64,000 nt of DNA from Myxococcales bacterium. GTDB lineage: Bacteria; Myxococcota_A; Polyangia; Fen-1088. A program made the position numbers and the translations under genes. Where the stretch lies: NCBI GenBank assembly GCA_022184915.1, contig JAGTJU010000002.1, positions 62,001 to 126,000 on the forward strand. Reading direction: 5' to 3'. The notes below the pieces were generated by a model. That model was not told the origin of the DNA. It saw only the letters and a list, made by a program, of their open reading frames with translations, and did not search any database. Positions 18,086 to 27,020 of the stretch are shown piece by piece (position 1 is the stretch's first letter; every line of letters begins with the position of its first letter).

Positions 18086-19135
18086 TCAAGCGCCCTTGCG
18101 GGTGTTGGGGATTGGGCTGGAGGCGCTTTCGCCCCGAATGAGGTCTACGAGCCATTCCCAGACCGCGGCGATCCGGGGCACGTGTCGGTACCTGGAATGG
18201 CCAGCGATCCACAGCTCTACGTCAGGAAGTTCGTCGAGGCTGTTGCGCAATCGCTCACCGCAAGGGAGTGACACCACGCCTGTCAAGCGGCCATAGGGCT
18301 CCGGAAGTATCGCTGCGCCGAGCCCTTGGCGGACCGCGCCCACGAGACCGTCCATGCTTGCGAAGCGCATGCGCACCTTGTCCGAAGGGACGTGGGTCTC
18401 CACCCAACGGGCCTCGGGCAATTGGCTCAGATTCTCGCCCCAGGACAACCACGGAAGATCCCCGACCGTCTCGAGCCGGCCGAGGGCGTTCGCTCGCTCG
18501 GGGCTGACCGCTACGATCCACTTGGCAGCAATCAACTTCTGGGCCACCAGATCACCGGCGGCGGGTCGGCTCGTCCGCAGGGCGATCTCGGCCTCGAGGC
18601 GGCTCAGGTCCAAAAACGCCACGCTGCCCCTCAGTTCAAGTTGCAGCTGAGGATGGCGAAGCAGCAGGTCGGGCAGTGCAGGGATCAAGAAGTGCTCGAG
18701 CAATCCGGGGGGAACGGTGATGCGTACGAGGCCGGCCACCTCCCTCTCGAAATTGGCAAGCGCGTACTCGAAATCGCGCGCGGCTGCTTCAATCGACTCC
18801 GCGTACGGCGCAATCTGCGTTGCGGCCGCGGTCTTTCGGAGACCGTCAGGCGTGCGGTCGAAAAGCCGCGTCTTCAAGGCATCCTCCATGTTCTCGAGGC
18901 GCCGCGAAACGGTCGAGATGTTGAGGTCTAGCTCCCTGGCGGCCCTTTTGAGGGAGCCGTGGCGCCAAAGCGAGAGGAACACGCGGGCGTCGTCCCAGCG
19001 AAGGGAGCGCGCGCCCGGAGGCGGGGTTTGCTTTTTCGCAACCACGACTTGCTTCGATACGACTTTTGCAGCGATTGGGCAAGCGACACAGTGTGGGCAT
19101 GGCGAAAGGCACTCGTACGGCGGTTGGCGCTCCAC
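18086..19135 (-). CDS. LysR family transcriptional regulator
   Basis: Up to 349 residues. A LysR helix-turn-helix lies near residues 47-105 (WDDARVFLSLWRHGSLKRAAR, then STVSRRLENMEDAL), followed by a LysR effector domain (LVRITVPPGLLEHFLIPALP, GLGAAILPEPYGRL). Among LysR proteins it resembles the group with the domain start RWDDARVFL. The annotated GTG start at 19135 has no clear ribosome binding site; an internal GTG about 30 codons later is also possible and would remove a Cys-rich lead. It is divergent from the outer-membrane protein/DUF2141 pair at 19284-20366, which it may control. Confidence 0.86.
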   Translation of the reverse strand: MERQPPYECLSPCPHCVACPIAAKVVSKQVVVAKKQTPPPGARSLRWDDARVFLSLWRHGSLKRAARELDLNISTVSRRLENMEDALKTRLFDRTPDGLRKTAAATQIAPYAESIEAAARDFEYALANFEREVAGLVRITVPPGLLEHFLIPALPDLLLRHPQLQLELRGSVAFLDLSRLEAEIALRTSRPAAGDLVAQKLIAAKWIVAVSPERANALGRLETVGDLPWLSWGENLSQLPEARWVETHVPSDKVRMRFASMDGLVGAVRQGLGAAILPEPYGRLTGVVSLPCGERLRNSLDELPDVELWIAGHSRYRHVPRIAAVWEWLVDLIRGESASSPIPNTRKGA

Positions 19136-19283
19136 CTAGCGGCCGAAGTCGCACGGGTTCGGCTCGTCCCCTGTAGTCCCGCGTCGCGCGTCGCATCACA
19201 TCCGCATCTGATGTTCGTGCCCGACGACAGTGCCATTCGCGACTCCCTTAGATTCAACCCCATCGAAAAGAGAGAGCAGCATC

Positions 19284-19883
19284 ATGAACTCATCACGCAC
19301 TCTGATCAGCTTGTGTCTCGGTACCTTCGCCTTTGCTTCGCAAGCGTACGCAACGAACGATCCGGCGCCATCGCTTTCGGATGAGGCGCCTGCGCCTGTG
19401 CTCCGCACCTGGGGCATGGAAGCCGACTTGCTGGTGCCGTTCATTCCGGAGGCCGAGATCATCACCATTCGTGGGACCCGCACGCTCTGGGGGCAAGGGC
19501 AACCTCTGCATGGCGACCTCGTCTTAGGCGTGTTTCTTCGTCCGAACGTCGAGCACGACATCGTCGAAGAAATCGATGAATACCTCTTCACGATAGGCTA
19601 CAGGCAGTACCTGTGGAGAGGCTTGCATCTCGAAGGGCAAGTCGATCTTGGCTACGCCTGGGGCACGCGCAACAGGATCGACGGGCGTGACCATAACAAC
19701 TTCGCGATGCTCGTCGAAGGACACGCCGGGTACCGCTTCGATTTCGCACCATCGGCGGCCACGAGCCTCTACCTCAACCCTCAGGTGGGTGTCATCCACG
19801 GGGCCATCACGGACATCGGACCCCGGGGAGGGAAGTCAGACACCTTTCTCTCGGCCAAGATCAATCTGGGCGTGCAGTTCTAG
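19284..19883 (+). CDS. Outer-membrane-type secreted protein
   Basis: About 199 residues with a signal peptide (TLISLCLGTFAFASQAYA) and then alternating strands such as DLVLGVFLRPNVEHD, YLFTIGYRQYLW, LHLEGQVDLGYAWG, ending in AKINLGVQF, a barrel-like C-terminus. No conserved catalytic residues are seen. The ATG at 19284 is preferred to the one at 19230 because it precedes the signal peptide. The DUF2141 gene starts 21 bases after the stop, so the two are likely co-transcribed; a LysR gene lies divergently upstream. Confidence 0.72.
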   Translation: MNSSRTLISLCLGTFAFASQAYATNDPAPSLSDEAPAPVLRTWGMEADLLVPFIPEAEIITIRGTRTLWGQGQPLHGDLVLGVFLRPNVEHDIVEEIDEYLFTIGYRQYLWRGLHLEGQVDLGYAWGTRNRIDGRDHNNFAMLVEGHAGYRFDFAPSAATSLYLNPQVGVIHGAITDIGPRGGKSDTFLSAKINLGVQF

Positions 19884-19904
19884 CGCACCAACGTAGGAGT
19901 CATC

Positions 19905-20366
19905 ATGAAGCGCAACACATTGATTGGTTCATGGGCCTTCGTTGGCCTGTCTGTGGCAAGGGCGGCCGCCTCGGCCGCGTCGTCCCCGCCCCCCTCGGGA
20001 CGCCTCGTGGCCGAAGTGGAGGCCTTTGATCCCATGCGAGGCGAACTCGGGTGCTCTCTGTTCCGAAGCGCCAAGGGTTTTCCGGGAGACATTCGTCACG
20101 CCGTCGTGCAAAGGCACGCGGTGGTCAGCCGAAAGGGCCAGTGCGTGTTCGAGGGCCTCGCACCGGGGACCTACGCGCTGTCCCTCATCCACGACGTGAA
20201 CGGCAACAGGAAGTTCGATACGAACTTTCTTTGCATGCCGAAGGAGCCGTGGGGCACCAGCAACAACGTCACCCACAAGTTCTCGGCGCCAAGCTTCGAG
20301 GAAAGCGCGTTCACCATCAGCGCAGGAGAAACCAAGCGCATTGCGGTGGTGCTACACGCACGCTGA
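19905..20366 (+). CDS. DUF2141 family secreted protein
   Basis: A 153-residue protein with a signal peptide (GSWAFVGLSVARAAASA) and the DUF2141 pattern: GCSLFRSAKGFPGD, CVFEGLAPGTYALSLIHD, VNGNRKFDTNFLCMPKEPWG and a final TISAGETKRIAVVL strand. The DVNGNRKFD loop resembles a calcium-binding turn. Its molecular function is unknown. It is paired with the preceding outer-membrane-type protein. Confidence 0.88.
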   Translation: MKRNTLIGSWAFVGLSVARAAASAASSPPPSGRLVAEVEAFDPMRGELGCSLFRSAKGFPGDIRHAVVQRHAVVSRKGQCVFEGLAPGTYALSLIHDVNGNRKFDTNFLCMPKEPWGTSNNVTHKFSAPSFEESAFTISAGETKRIAVVLHAR

Positions 20367-20675
20367 AGGACCGCAGAGCGCGCCGTGGCGACGCGCGCCT
20401 CTCCGAAGCGGCTGATCAGCTCCTTGGGATCTGGGACATTTTCGGAACCTTCGATGGTTCCCGTTGTCTGAACGGAAAGAAGGCGAAAAGAAAGCACCCC
20501 GGTCGGGGGCCTCATGAACGCGCTGTTGTTCCTTGTCGGCAACGTTCTCGTGGGCGTTGACCGGGATCGCGTTCGTTCCAGCGGAACAAGGCCCTCCCGG
20601 GCCTCCCGGGGCCACTCGCCACGCCACTTCAGGGCTACTCCCTCGAGGTGCCATCCGTTCCAAGGAGTTCTGATC
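20367..20675. other. Intergenic stretch, nothing recognised
   Basis: Holds only the upstream region of the AgmX-like gene, ending in AAGGAGTT at about 20661. A frame continues from 20514 into that gene but has no family likeness before 20676. Confidence 0.5.
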
Positions 20676-21686
20676 ATGTCCACGTCCAAGGTCCCGCTTT
20701 GCTTCCCGATGGCAGGCCTGCCGCCGTGCCCCGAGATCGAGGAGCTCGGGAGCCACGCGATCGAGGTGCAGGCGTCTTTCTGCAACGTCGTCATCAACAC
20801 CCGCCACCTGACGGACCCGAGCGGAAAGCCTCACGACTCCGCCGGCAAGGTGGTGACTCTGGTGGGCTGCGTGCTGGGACTCGTCGGTTTGGTGACCTTG
20901 GTGGGGGCTTCGATCCAGGACGGCCATGAAAAGGAGCGTTTCGAGGCTCACCAGGTTGCGGGGAAGGATCTCGAGAAGTTCCCGCGCGGCAATGGAAACC
21001 CGGCCCTCGACGTGATCTTTTCCGGCAGCCTGATCACGGGCGTAGCGCTGGCCTACATGGGGCTCAAGCGATGGGGCCACAGTGAGAAGGACTACATCAT
21101 CGGCAGCGTGCCGGGCGTCGATGCTCCCATGCCCCCCGAGTACCTGGGCGGTGAAAGGTTCAGGTTAGTGCGTGCGACGGGCGCCGACTTCTCGGTGCAG
21201 ACCACGCCACAGATGCAGGGCGAGGTCTACCTCTCCGGCCAGGCGATCCCGCTCGCGCAGTTCGTCCAGCAGCGTGGCCCCGCATTCCCACTGCCCGAAG
21301 GGGCACGCGTGCGCCTTCAGCTCGGCGAGGCGGGTTTCCTGGTGTCTTCCGTGGCGAAGCCGCGCACACTGCCGGTGCCCATTTTTCTGTGGAGTTGGGC
21401 CGAGCAAAAGTTCACTGCGGGGGCTGCCGCAGTCCTGCTGCTTTTCCTCGTGATCATTTTCTCCGTGCCGCCGGATCCGAAGTCACTCTCCCTCGATCTT
21501 CTCAACACGCACCACCGCTTCGTCAACTTCCTCATCAAGCCTCCCGAGGTGAAAGAAGAGGAGGTTCCCGAGTTCCTCAACAGCAACAAAAACGACGACA
21601 AGGGCGGCAAGGGGAAGCGCCACAAGGGCGACGATGGGAAGATGGGTAAGGAGCCGTCCAAGAACAAGCAGGGGCTTTACGCCTGA
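20676..21686 (+). CDS. AgmX/PglI family protein, N-terminal part (frameshifted gene)
   Basis: 336 residues with a strong AAGGAGTT ribosome binding site. Membrane segments lie near 63-79 (VGCVLGLVGLVTLVGA), 105-120 and 235-255 (AAAVLLLFLVIIF). The linker after the last helix (IKPPEVKEEEVPEF, then the Lys/Gly-rich KGKRHKGDDGKMGK) is typical of myxobacterial AgmX/PglI/GltG-type proteins linked to gliding-motility and related envelope machines. The frame ends in TGA at 21684-21686 in the middle of this linker. The expected continuation (LKGPPDNPDPHLAKKLGEEN) is present one base back in the next frame, so the gene is split by a frameshift or sequence error. Confidence 0.78.
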   Translation: MSTSKVPLCFPMAGLPPCPEIEELGSHAIEVQASFCNVVINTRHLTDPSGKPHDSAGKVVTLVGCVLGLVGLVTLVGASIQDGHEKERFEAHQVAGKDLEKFPRGNGNPALDVIFSGSLITGVALAYMGLKRWGHSEKDYIIGSVPGVDAPMPPEYLGGERFRLVRATGADFSVQTTPQMQGEVYLSGQAIPLAQFVQQRGPAFPLPEGARVRLQLGEAGFLVSSVAKPRTLPVPIFLWSWAEQKFTAGAAAVLLLFLVIIFSVPPDPKSLSLDLLNTHHRFVNFLIKPPEVKEEEVPEFLNSNKNDDKGGKGKRHKGDDGKMGKEPSKNKQGLYA

Positions 21687-22423
21687 AGGGTCCGCCGGAC
21701 AACCCCGATCCTCACCTCGCCAAGAAGCTGGGTGAAGAAAACGCCAAGAACGCGGGTATCCTCGGGATGATCAAGGCCGACGAGGGGTCTCACCTTGCGT
21801 CTCTCTTCGGTCGTGACACGGCCCTGGGAACAGATGCGGAGAACGTGCTGGGCGGCCTTCTCGGTAACCACATCGGCGAAGCCTACGGCGTTGGCGGCTT
21901 GGGGCTCGTTGGCACCGGGTCCGGCGGTGGCGGTACCGGTGAAGGAACGATCGGTCTTGGAAATCTGGGGACCATCGGCAAAGGTAATGGCGGCGGAGAC
22001 GGGCTCGACTATGGGCGCAATGTTGACGAACTCCGCGGTCGTCGTACCAGACCTCTCGGCGTCATCTCAGGTGTGCTTGCGGTGCGCGGCTCGCTCTTGA
22101 CCGAATTTGCCCGCTGGTACCTCGGCGAGGTGCGCATGAACATGTTCTTCATGGCGGAGATGGACATGCACCACCTGACGGTGCGTGGGCAAGAGCGCCT
22201 CAAGGACATCAGCCTTCGCCATGTGTTTCGCCCGCTTGGCGAGGTGTTTTCCGGCTTCTCTCCGCTGGCCAAGGAGCCCTTCGATCCCGAGCTCTTCGTC
22301 ACCAGCTGGATGGCCCTGCAATCCTCGATTCCGGCCTCTCTCATGCTGGGCGACCAGAAGCTCGACCAACTGCTGCGATTCCAGGTCGGGTTGTTTCTCG
22401 AAGGGCTTCTCAAGCGGCCTTGA
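21683..22423 (+). pseudogene. AgmX/PglI family protein, C-terminal part of the same frameshifted gene
   Basis: Continues the protein above in the -1 frame. It contains the family's linker (AKNAGILGMIKAD, SLFGRDTALGTDAENVLGGL) and the glycine-rich stretch (GVGGLGLVGTGSGGGGTGEG, IGLGNLGTIGKG). The C-terminal domain begins normally (AVRGSL, then GEVRMNMF where the family has EVRFCYE) but then departs: the Cys and the GRV/WxFP parts are missing, and the last 90 residues are unlike the family. ATG at 21767 is the first ATG in this frame if translated separately. Either a divergent C-terminus or the result of rearrangement. Confidence 0.72.
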
Positions 22424-22608
22424 CGATCTCGTCATGATCGGAAGATAGGCGCGCGAGGACAGGCGCTCACCCTAATAGACGAGCCGCGCGTTAGGCAGCG
22501 AAGGAACGGGTAGGGGCCCGCGAAGACGCATTGCGCTGTTTGCGAGGGACAGGGCAACGGGTTCGTGGGGATTGTGACGAATCCCAAAAGGTGCGAAAGC
22601 TTTCGATA

Positions 22609-22848
22609 TCAAGGATGGGCATCTGGTTCCTGAGACGGCTGCACCTGCATGAAGGAAGCGTCGAGGCCCCTGACGGCCATGCGCTTATGCCTCAAGCGAT
22701 CGCTCAGAGCGAGCGCCTTCTCGCCGCGCTCTTGGCGAGAAGACACGTCCGGAGCCGGGTTGGCTCGTGCTGAGCCGCTCATGCTGCCAAGGAAGAGCGC
22801 TGCCAAGGCAACGAGAACGTTACTCCCGATCGCTCTTCCGGACCCCAA
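22609..22848 (-). CDS. Possible small secreted protein
   Basis: A 79-residue frame whose start would be TTG at 22848. It begins with a good signal peptide (VLVALAALFLGSMSGSARA) followed by about 50 charged residues (SSRQERGEKALALSDRLRHK, RMAVRGLDASFMQV). No family is recognised and no strong ribosome binding site is seen. It is divergent from rtcB. The signal peptide is the main reason to keep it. Confidence 0.4.
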   Translation of the reverse strand: MGSGRAIGSNVLVALAALFLGSMSGSARANPAPDVSSRQERGEKALALSDRLRHKRMAVRGLDASFMQVQPSQEPDAHP

Positions 22849-22964
22849 ATGTCTGCTGGATCCGCGCTGCGCTGAGGAGGAATCAGTGGGGCCCGATACG
22901 CCGGGCTTGGGGCAGGGTTCCCGGGCCGGTTGCGAGGCCTGGCGCCAACGGTCAGGCTTCGGGA

Positions 22965-24467
22965 ATGGCGAAGCTTGCTCCCCTTGTTGCGGATGCGGAT
23001 TGGAAACGCCGGGCGGTGTTCACCAGCGATGGCTACTACGCGCTCGAGACCGAAGACACGCGGGGGGTTCCCGTGCGCCTGTTTTTGACACCCACGTTGC
23101 TGGCCGAAGCGGAGACCACGCTGTACCGGCAGATCGTCAACGCCACGCGCTTCCCGGGGGCACGTTTGGTAGCGATCACACCTGACTCGCACTACGGCTA
23201 CGGAGTGCCCGTTGGATGCGTGATCCTCACCGATCGCGCGGAGGGTGCCGTGGCGATGGGGCCTGTCGGCTTCGACATTGGCTGCGGAATGATGTCGGCG
23301 CGCTCTGACGTGTCTGCTGACTTGGCAACGCCTGACCGCAAGCTCGCGTTCAACCGCGAAGTGATGGAGCGCGTCTCCATGGGCGCCGGAGGCACCAGCC
23401 TCCGCTTGGGCAAAGTATCAGATGGCGAATTTCAGAACCTCGTGCGGGGTGGGGCTGAATACTACGTCGACAGGTACGGAGCTGCGTTCGACCGCAGCCG
23501 CGCCGAGCGGCACCGCATTCCCGTGGACGACGGGTGGCAGATCCCCTGGGGTGGCGAGGGCAGGCCTGAGCGGGGACGGGAGCAGCTTGGCTCGCTGGGG
23601 GGCGGTAACCACTTCATTGAGCTGCAACGGGCGGAAGAAAGCGGGTCGCTCTTCGTTCAAGTGCACACAGGCAGCCGCGGTTTTGGACATGGCCTGGCCA
23701 CAAACTACTTCTCGATGGCGCGTACTGAACACCCGGAGCAGGGCGATGACATCGATCTCGGATACTTTACGCCGAGCTCGCGCCACCATCGCGCCTATCT
23801 GAACGCGGTGGCCGCGGGGGGCAACTATGCCATCCTGAACCGTCTCATCATTTTCGAGCAGATCTCCGAAGCCTTTCGCAAGGTCTTCCGCGCCGATTTG
23901 GAACTTGTTTACGAGATCTCCCACAACCTGGTCCAGGCGGAAACGCACCCTGACTTCGGTGACGTTTGGGTGCATCGCAAAGGCGCAACGCGCGCCTTTC
24001 CCGGTGGCCATCCGGCGCTGGCTGGAACGATTTGGGAGACGAGCGGCCATCCGGTGCTGATTCCCGGCAGCAATCGCGACTACAGCTATATCCTGCGACC
24101 GCTTCCAGGAGCGGTGCGAAGTGGATACTCCGTCAACCATGGTGCTGGCCGGCGCATGTCTCGAGGCGAGGCGCTGCGACAACTCGATCAAAACAAGGTG
24201 AATGAGCAGTACCGTCGCGATGGCATCTTGGTGAACGTTGATGGGAAAGTGCCTCTGGACGAATCGAGCGCTTGCTACAAGCGGGCAGAGGATGTGGTGC
24301 AAGCCGTTGTCGACGCGGGCTTGGCTACCATCGAACACACCCTGTGGCCTCTGGCGTCGCTCAAGGGGACCGACGAGGCGCGCGGGTCCAAACGCGCACG
24401 CCGCATGCGAGATCGTTCGCGGGACAAGGACCGCAATGCAGCCCGAAGGACGAAGGTCCATTACTGA
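22965..24467 (+). CDS. rtcB: RNA-splicing ligase RtcB
   Basis: A 500-residue RtcB-type ligase, which joins 2',3'-cyclic-phosphate or 3'-phosphate RNA ends to 5'-OH ends using GTP and manganese. The metal/guanylate-site motifs are all present: GFDIGCGM, LGGGNHFIEL, VHTGSRGFG, ISHNLVQ and the guanylylated-His motif VNHGAGR. Start ATG 22965 is chosen where homology starts (MAKLAPLV); the open frame extends upstream to 22767 without likeness. No rtcA or archease gene is next to it. The C-terminus ends with a very basic tail (KRARRMRDRSRDKDR), which is longer than usual and could aid RNA binding. Confidence 0.95.
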   Translation: MAKLAPLVADADWKRRAVFTSDGYYALETEDTRGVPVRLFLTPTLLAEAETTLYRQIVNATRFPGARLVAITPDSHYGYGVPVGCVILTDRAEGAVAMGPVGFDIGCGMMSARSDVSADLATPDRKLAFNREVMERVSMGAGGTSLRLGKVSDGEFQNLVRGGAEYYVDRYGAAFDRSRAERHRIPVDDGWQIPWGGEGRPERGREQLGSLGGGNHFIELQRAEESGSLFVQVHTGSRGFGHGLATNYFSMARTEHPEQGDDIDLGYFTPSSRHHRAYLNAVAAGGNYAILNRLIIFEQISEAFRKVFRADLELVYEISHNLVQAETHPDFGDVWVHRKGATRAFPGGHPALAGTIWETSGHPVLIPGSNRDYSYILRPLPGAVRSGYSVNHGAGRRMSRGEALRQLDQNKVNEQYRRDGILVNVDGKVPLDESSACYKRAEDVVQAVVDAGLATIEHTLWPLASLKGTDEARGSKRARRMRDRSRDKDRNAARRTKVHY

Positions 24468-24831
24468 AGCACGGGCTCGACGGGGAGAGGCTGAGAGTCA
24501 TCCGCCCACGCACCCTTTTCGGGTGCGAGGTGACAGCCCCCGGCCGGAAACACGGGGGCAGCAGCCCAACACGAGGTTCGCACGGCTCCTGCTGTGCCCC
24601 CTTTTCATGCCGTTGTCGTCGAATCTGGGCCTGTTGTACTTGGCGCTGGTCACGTGGGGCTTGGGTGCAACCTCTTCGTGGGCCAGCGCGTCCTCCGTGG
24701 ACACCCTCGTCGCCGCTGAACGTGGTAAGGCAAATAGGATGAATCATCAGCCGAGGCCGGTGCCACGAAAAAGCGGCAGGCCTCGGGTAAAGAGTTGATC
24801 CGATTTGCCATCCCCGTCCGACGAAGGGGGT
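24468..24831. other. Intergenic stretch with a doubtful small frame
   Basis: A plus-strand ATG at 24607 opens 63 codons with a signal-like start (LGLLYLALVTWGLGATSSWA) and a short basic end (stop near 24798). No ribosome binding site or family. Otherwise nothing recognised. GAAGGGGGT at about 24823 is the binding site of the next gene. Confidence 0.3.
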
Positions 24832-26235
24832 ATGAGGTATTCGGACCCCAGCGTTGTGCAGTTGCGGCGGGTTTGTCTCCTGGCGACAGGTCTTTTTGTA
24901 TCATGCACTGCATCGGTTGGCTCCCCGTCTCCGCTAGATGACCAGGACGATGATGTGGGCGAGCAGGGTGGGTCCCCCCCAGGCAACGAGTCACCCTCAG
25001 GGGGCAGCGGTCCAGATCCCATCGTCAGGGGTGACGCCACGCCCGGCGGATCCGTCATGCGGAGACTCAACCGCGAAGCCTACGCGTACACGATTCGCGA
25101 TCTTCTGGGAATCGAGTCGGAGGTTGTGCGGCGGTTTCCTGACGACCAGCGCGCCTTCGGCTTTTCCAATAACGGATCCGTGCAGCCCGCATCGCCAGCG
25201 ACTACGGCGCTTTGGTACGACGCCTCAGAAGAAATCAGCCGTGCGATGGTCAGCCCAAACACCGAGGCTTACAAACGCTTCGTCAGCTGCACGCCTTCGG
25301 GTGTGGATGCGTGCGCGAGAAAGATTGTAGGTGCCTTTGCCACCGCGGCTTGGCGGCGCCCCGCCACGGGTCAAGAGGTGGACGACTTACTGGCACTCTA
25401 CGAAAAGGTCCAAGAAGCAAATGCGGGCGCAGATGCGCTCGCAGGCCTGCAAGCAGCATTTCAAGGCGTACTGCTATCCCCACACTTCATTTTCTTGGTG
25501 GAAGAAACCGGCGCCGAGCAAGGTCGCGGGCTGAGCGGCCGAGAACTTGCCGCACGCCTGTCTTATCTGCTTTGGAGCAGTGTCCCCGACGAAGAACTCT
25601 ACGAAAAAGCCGACAGCAATGCACTGACAGACCCAAACGTTCTGCGCCAACAAACGGAGCGGATGCTCAAAGATCCGCATGCCACTCGGCTCGTAAAGGC
25701 TTTGGCTTCTGAATGGTTGGGGCTCCAACGTCTTCGGATACACCAACCTGATCCCGCACTGTTCCCAGAGTTTACAAGCGATCTGAAGGCCGACATGGTC
25801 AAGGAAACCGAACTCACTCTGGCGGGATGGCTCGAAGACAACGCCTCAGTCTCCGCGCTGCTCACCAGCGATGTGTCGTATATCAACAAGCGACTTGCGG
25901 CACACTACGGCCTACCCACGGCTGGCGACGAGTTCAAGCGAACAAACTTGGGGGGGAATCGTCGGGGAATCCTGACCCAGGGCAGCGTCCTGACGGTGAC
26001 CTCAAGGGTCGATGGGACCTCGCCGGTCGTGCGTGGCGTCTGGGTGCTGGAAGATCTGCTTTGCATCACCCCACCCCCGGTTCCCGACAACGTGCCCGCG
26101 ATACCTGAACAAGACCGCTCTACCAAAACCGCCCGTGAAGCCCTGGAAACCCACAGCGTCCCTGAAACGCGTTCAGGGTCTTCAAGGTTTCTTTGCCTGG
26201 CCCCCACTCCGAAAGCCACATTCCGTTGGGCATGA
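24832..26235 (+). CDS. DUF1587/DUF1592/DUF1588 domain lipoprotein, C-terminally truncated
   Basis: A 467-residue protein starting with a lipoprotein signal (LLATGLFVSC) and an Asp/Gly/Pro-rich linker. It then has RRLNREAYAYTIRDLLGI (DUF1587-type), PRQ-like AWRRPATGQEVDDLL, LLSPHFIFLVE and RLSYLLWSSVPDEEL (DUF1592), and LTSDVSYINKRLAAHYGLP (DUF1588). Intact homologues then carry CxxCH-type and DUF1585 sequence after REALETH; here the protein departs after TAREALETHS and stops within 30 unrelated residues. So the gene has lost its C-terminal part. Family members occur in Planctomycetes and Myxococcota and are thought to be exported, haem-linked enzymes of unknown substrate. Confidence 0.82.
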   Translation: MRYSDPSVVQLRRVCLLATGLFVSCTASVGSPSPLDDQDDDVGEQGGSPPGNESPSGGSGPDPIVRGDATPGGSVMRRLNREAYAYTIRDLLGIESEVVRRFPDDQRAFGFSNNGSVQPASPATTALWYDASEEISRAMVSPNTEAYKRFVSCTPSGVDACARKIVGAFATAAWRRPATGQEVDDLLALYEKVQEANAGADALAGLQAAFQGVLLSPHFIFLVEETGAEQGRGLSGRELAARLSYLLWSSVPDEELYEKADSNALTDPNVLRQQTERMLKDPHATRLVKALASEWLGLQRLRIHQPDPALFPEFTSDLKADMVKETELTLAGWLEDNASVSALLTSDVSYINKRLAAHYGLPTAGDEFKRTNLGGNRRGILTQGSVLTVTSRVDGTSPVVRGVWVLEDLLCITPPPVPDNVPAIPEQDRSTKTAREALETHSVPETRSGSSRFLCLAPTPKATFRWA

Positions 26236-26288
26236 ACATACCTGTGCGGCACGAAAGCTGTCCCCGCCCGGGAACCGATGCAGTCCCG

Positions 26289-27020
26289 TCAAGGCGCAGC
26301 CGCGTTCTCGTACGCCTCGTCAATTCGGCTGAGGATCTTCATGTTGCCTCGTCGAGTCACAAACCCCCGCTGCACTAGAAACATTCCGCAGACAAGGGTG
26401 GCGAGCCCAAACACGAACCCACCCGTCGCGAAGCGAGGAAGTGAGAAAACATGTTCCACGTTCATGACGGGGCCTTGGCGTGAGGTGACGACAACCGAAG
26501 CCGGTGGAAGCGGTCTTGCGAGTTCCTCGAGACTGTGTGCACTTGGCCAAAGGGCACCGACGTTCGAACGCACCCGAAGGTGCGGAAGCTGAGGCAGAGC
26601 ATGTTCGTACCAAGCCTCTCTCTCCCTTTGGGCTTGGCGCTGCTGCTCCTCGAGACGTTGAACTGCGGGTTCAAGATGCTCCTCGAAGGCGACCTCAATC
26701 CGTGCCGTCATGAGATCGGCATAGTTCTGCGCTGCTTCGAAACTGCTGATGCCCTTGGAGAACACGGACGAAAAACGTGGGCCATCTGCGTAGATCGCCT
26801 TCTTGAAGCTCTCGAACTCAGGTAGCTTGGCGAGCTGCCGGCTGTAAACCTGCATGGCCCCTGGATCCGAGCGCAAGCTCCTCAAGGCGGAAAGGGTGTC
26901 GTCGTCCTCGCGCGATTGGATACGCTCCGCTCGCCTCTCCGCTTCGGCAGCGACGTCATGTAGCTTCCGTCTTGTCAACCAGGAAGACGTTTCGACCTGC
27001 GTGCATCGAAGCCGCCCCAT
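26289..27020 (-). CDS. Membrane protein of unknown function, second frame of a pair
   Basis: 243 residues: long charged helices in the first two thirds (RKLHDVAAEAERRAERIQS, LEEQQRQAQREREAWYEHAL), then one membrane helix near residue 205 (GGFVFGLATLVCGMFLV) and a short basic tail. Its ATG at 27020 lies 65 bases inside the preceding gene in another frame, an unusually long overlap with no ribosome binding site. I suspect it was once the C-terminal part of the upstream protein, separated by a frameshift. Family not recognised. Confidence 0.6.
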   Translation of the reverse strand: MGRLRCTQVETSSWLTRRKLHDVAAEAERRAERIQSREDDDTLSALRSLRSDPGAMQVYSRQLAKLPEFESFKKAIYADGPRFSSVFSKGISSFEAAQNYADLMTARIEVAFEEHLEPAVQRLEEQQRQAQREREAWYEHALPQLPHLRVRSNVGALWPSAHSLEELARPLPPASVVVTSRQGPVMNVEHVFSLPRFATGGFVFGLATLVCGMFLVQRGFVTRRGNMKILSRIDEAYENAAAP

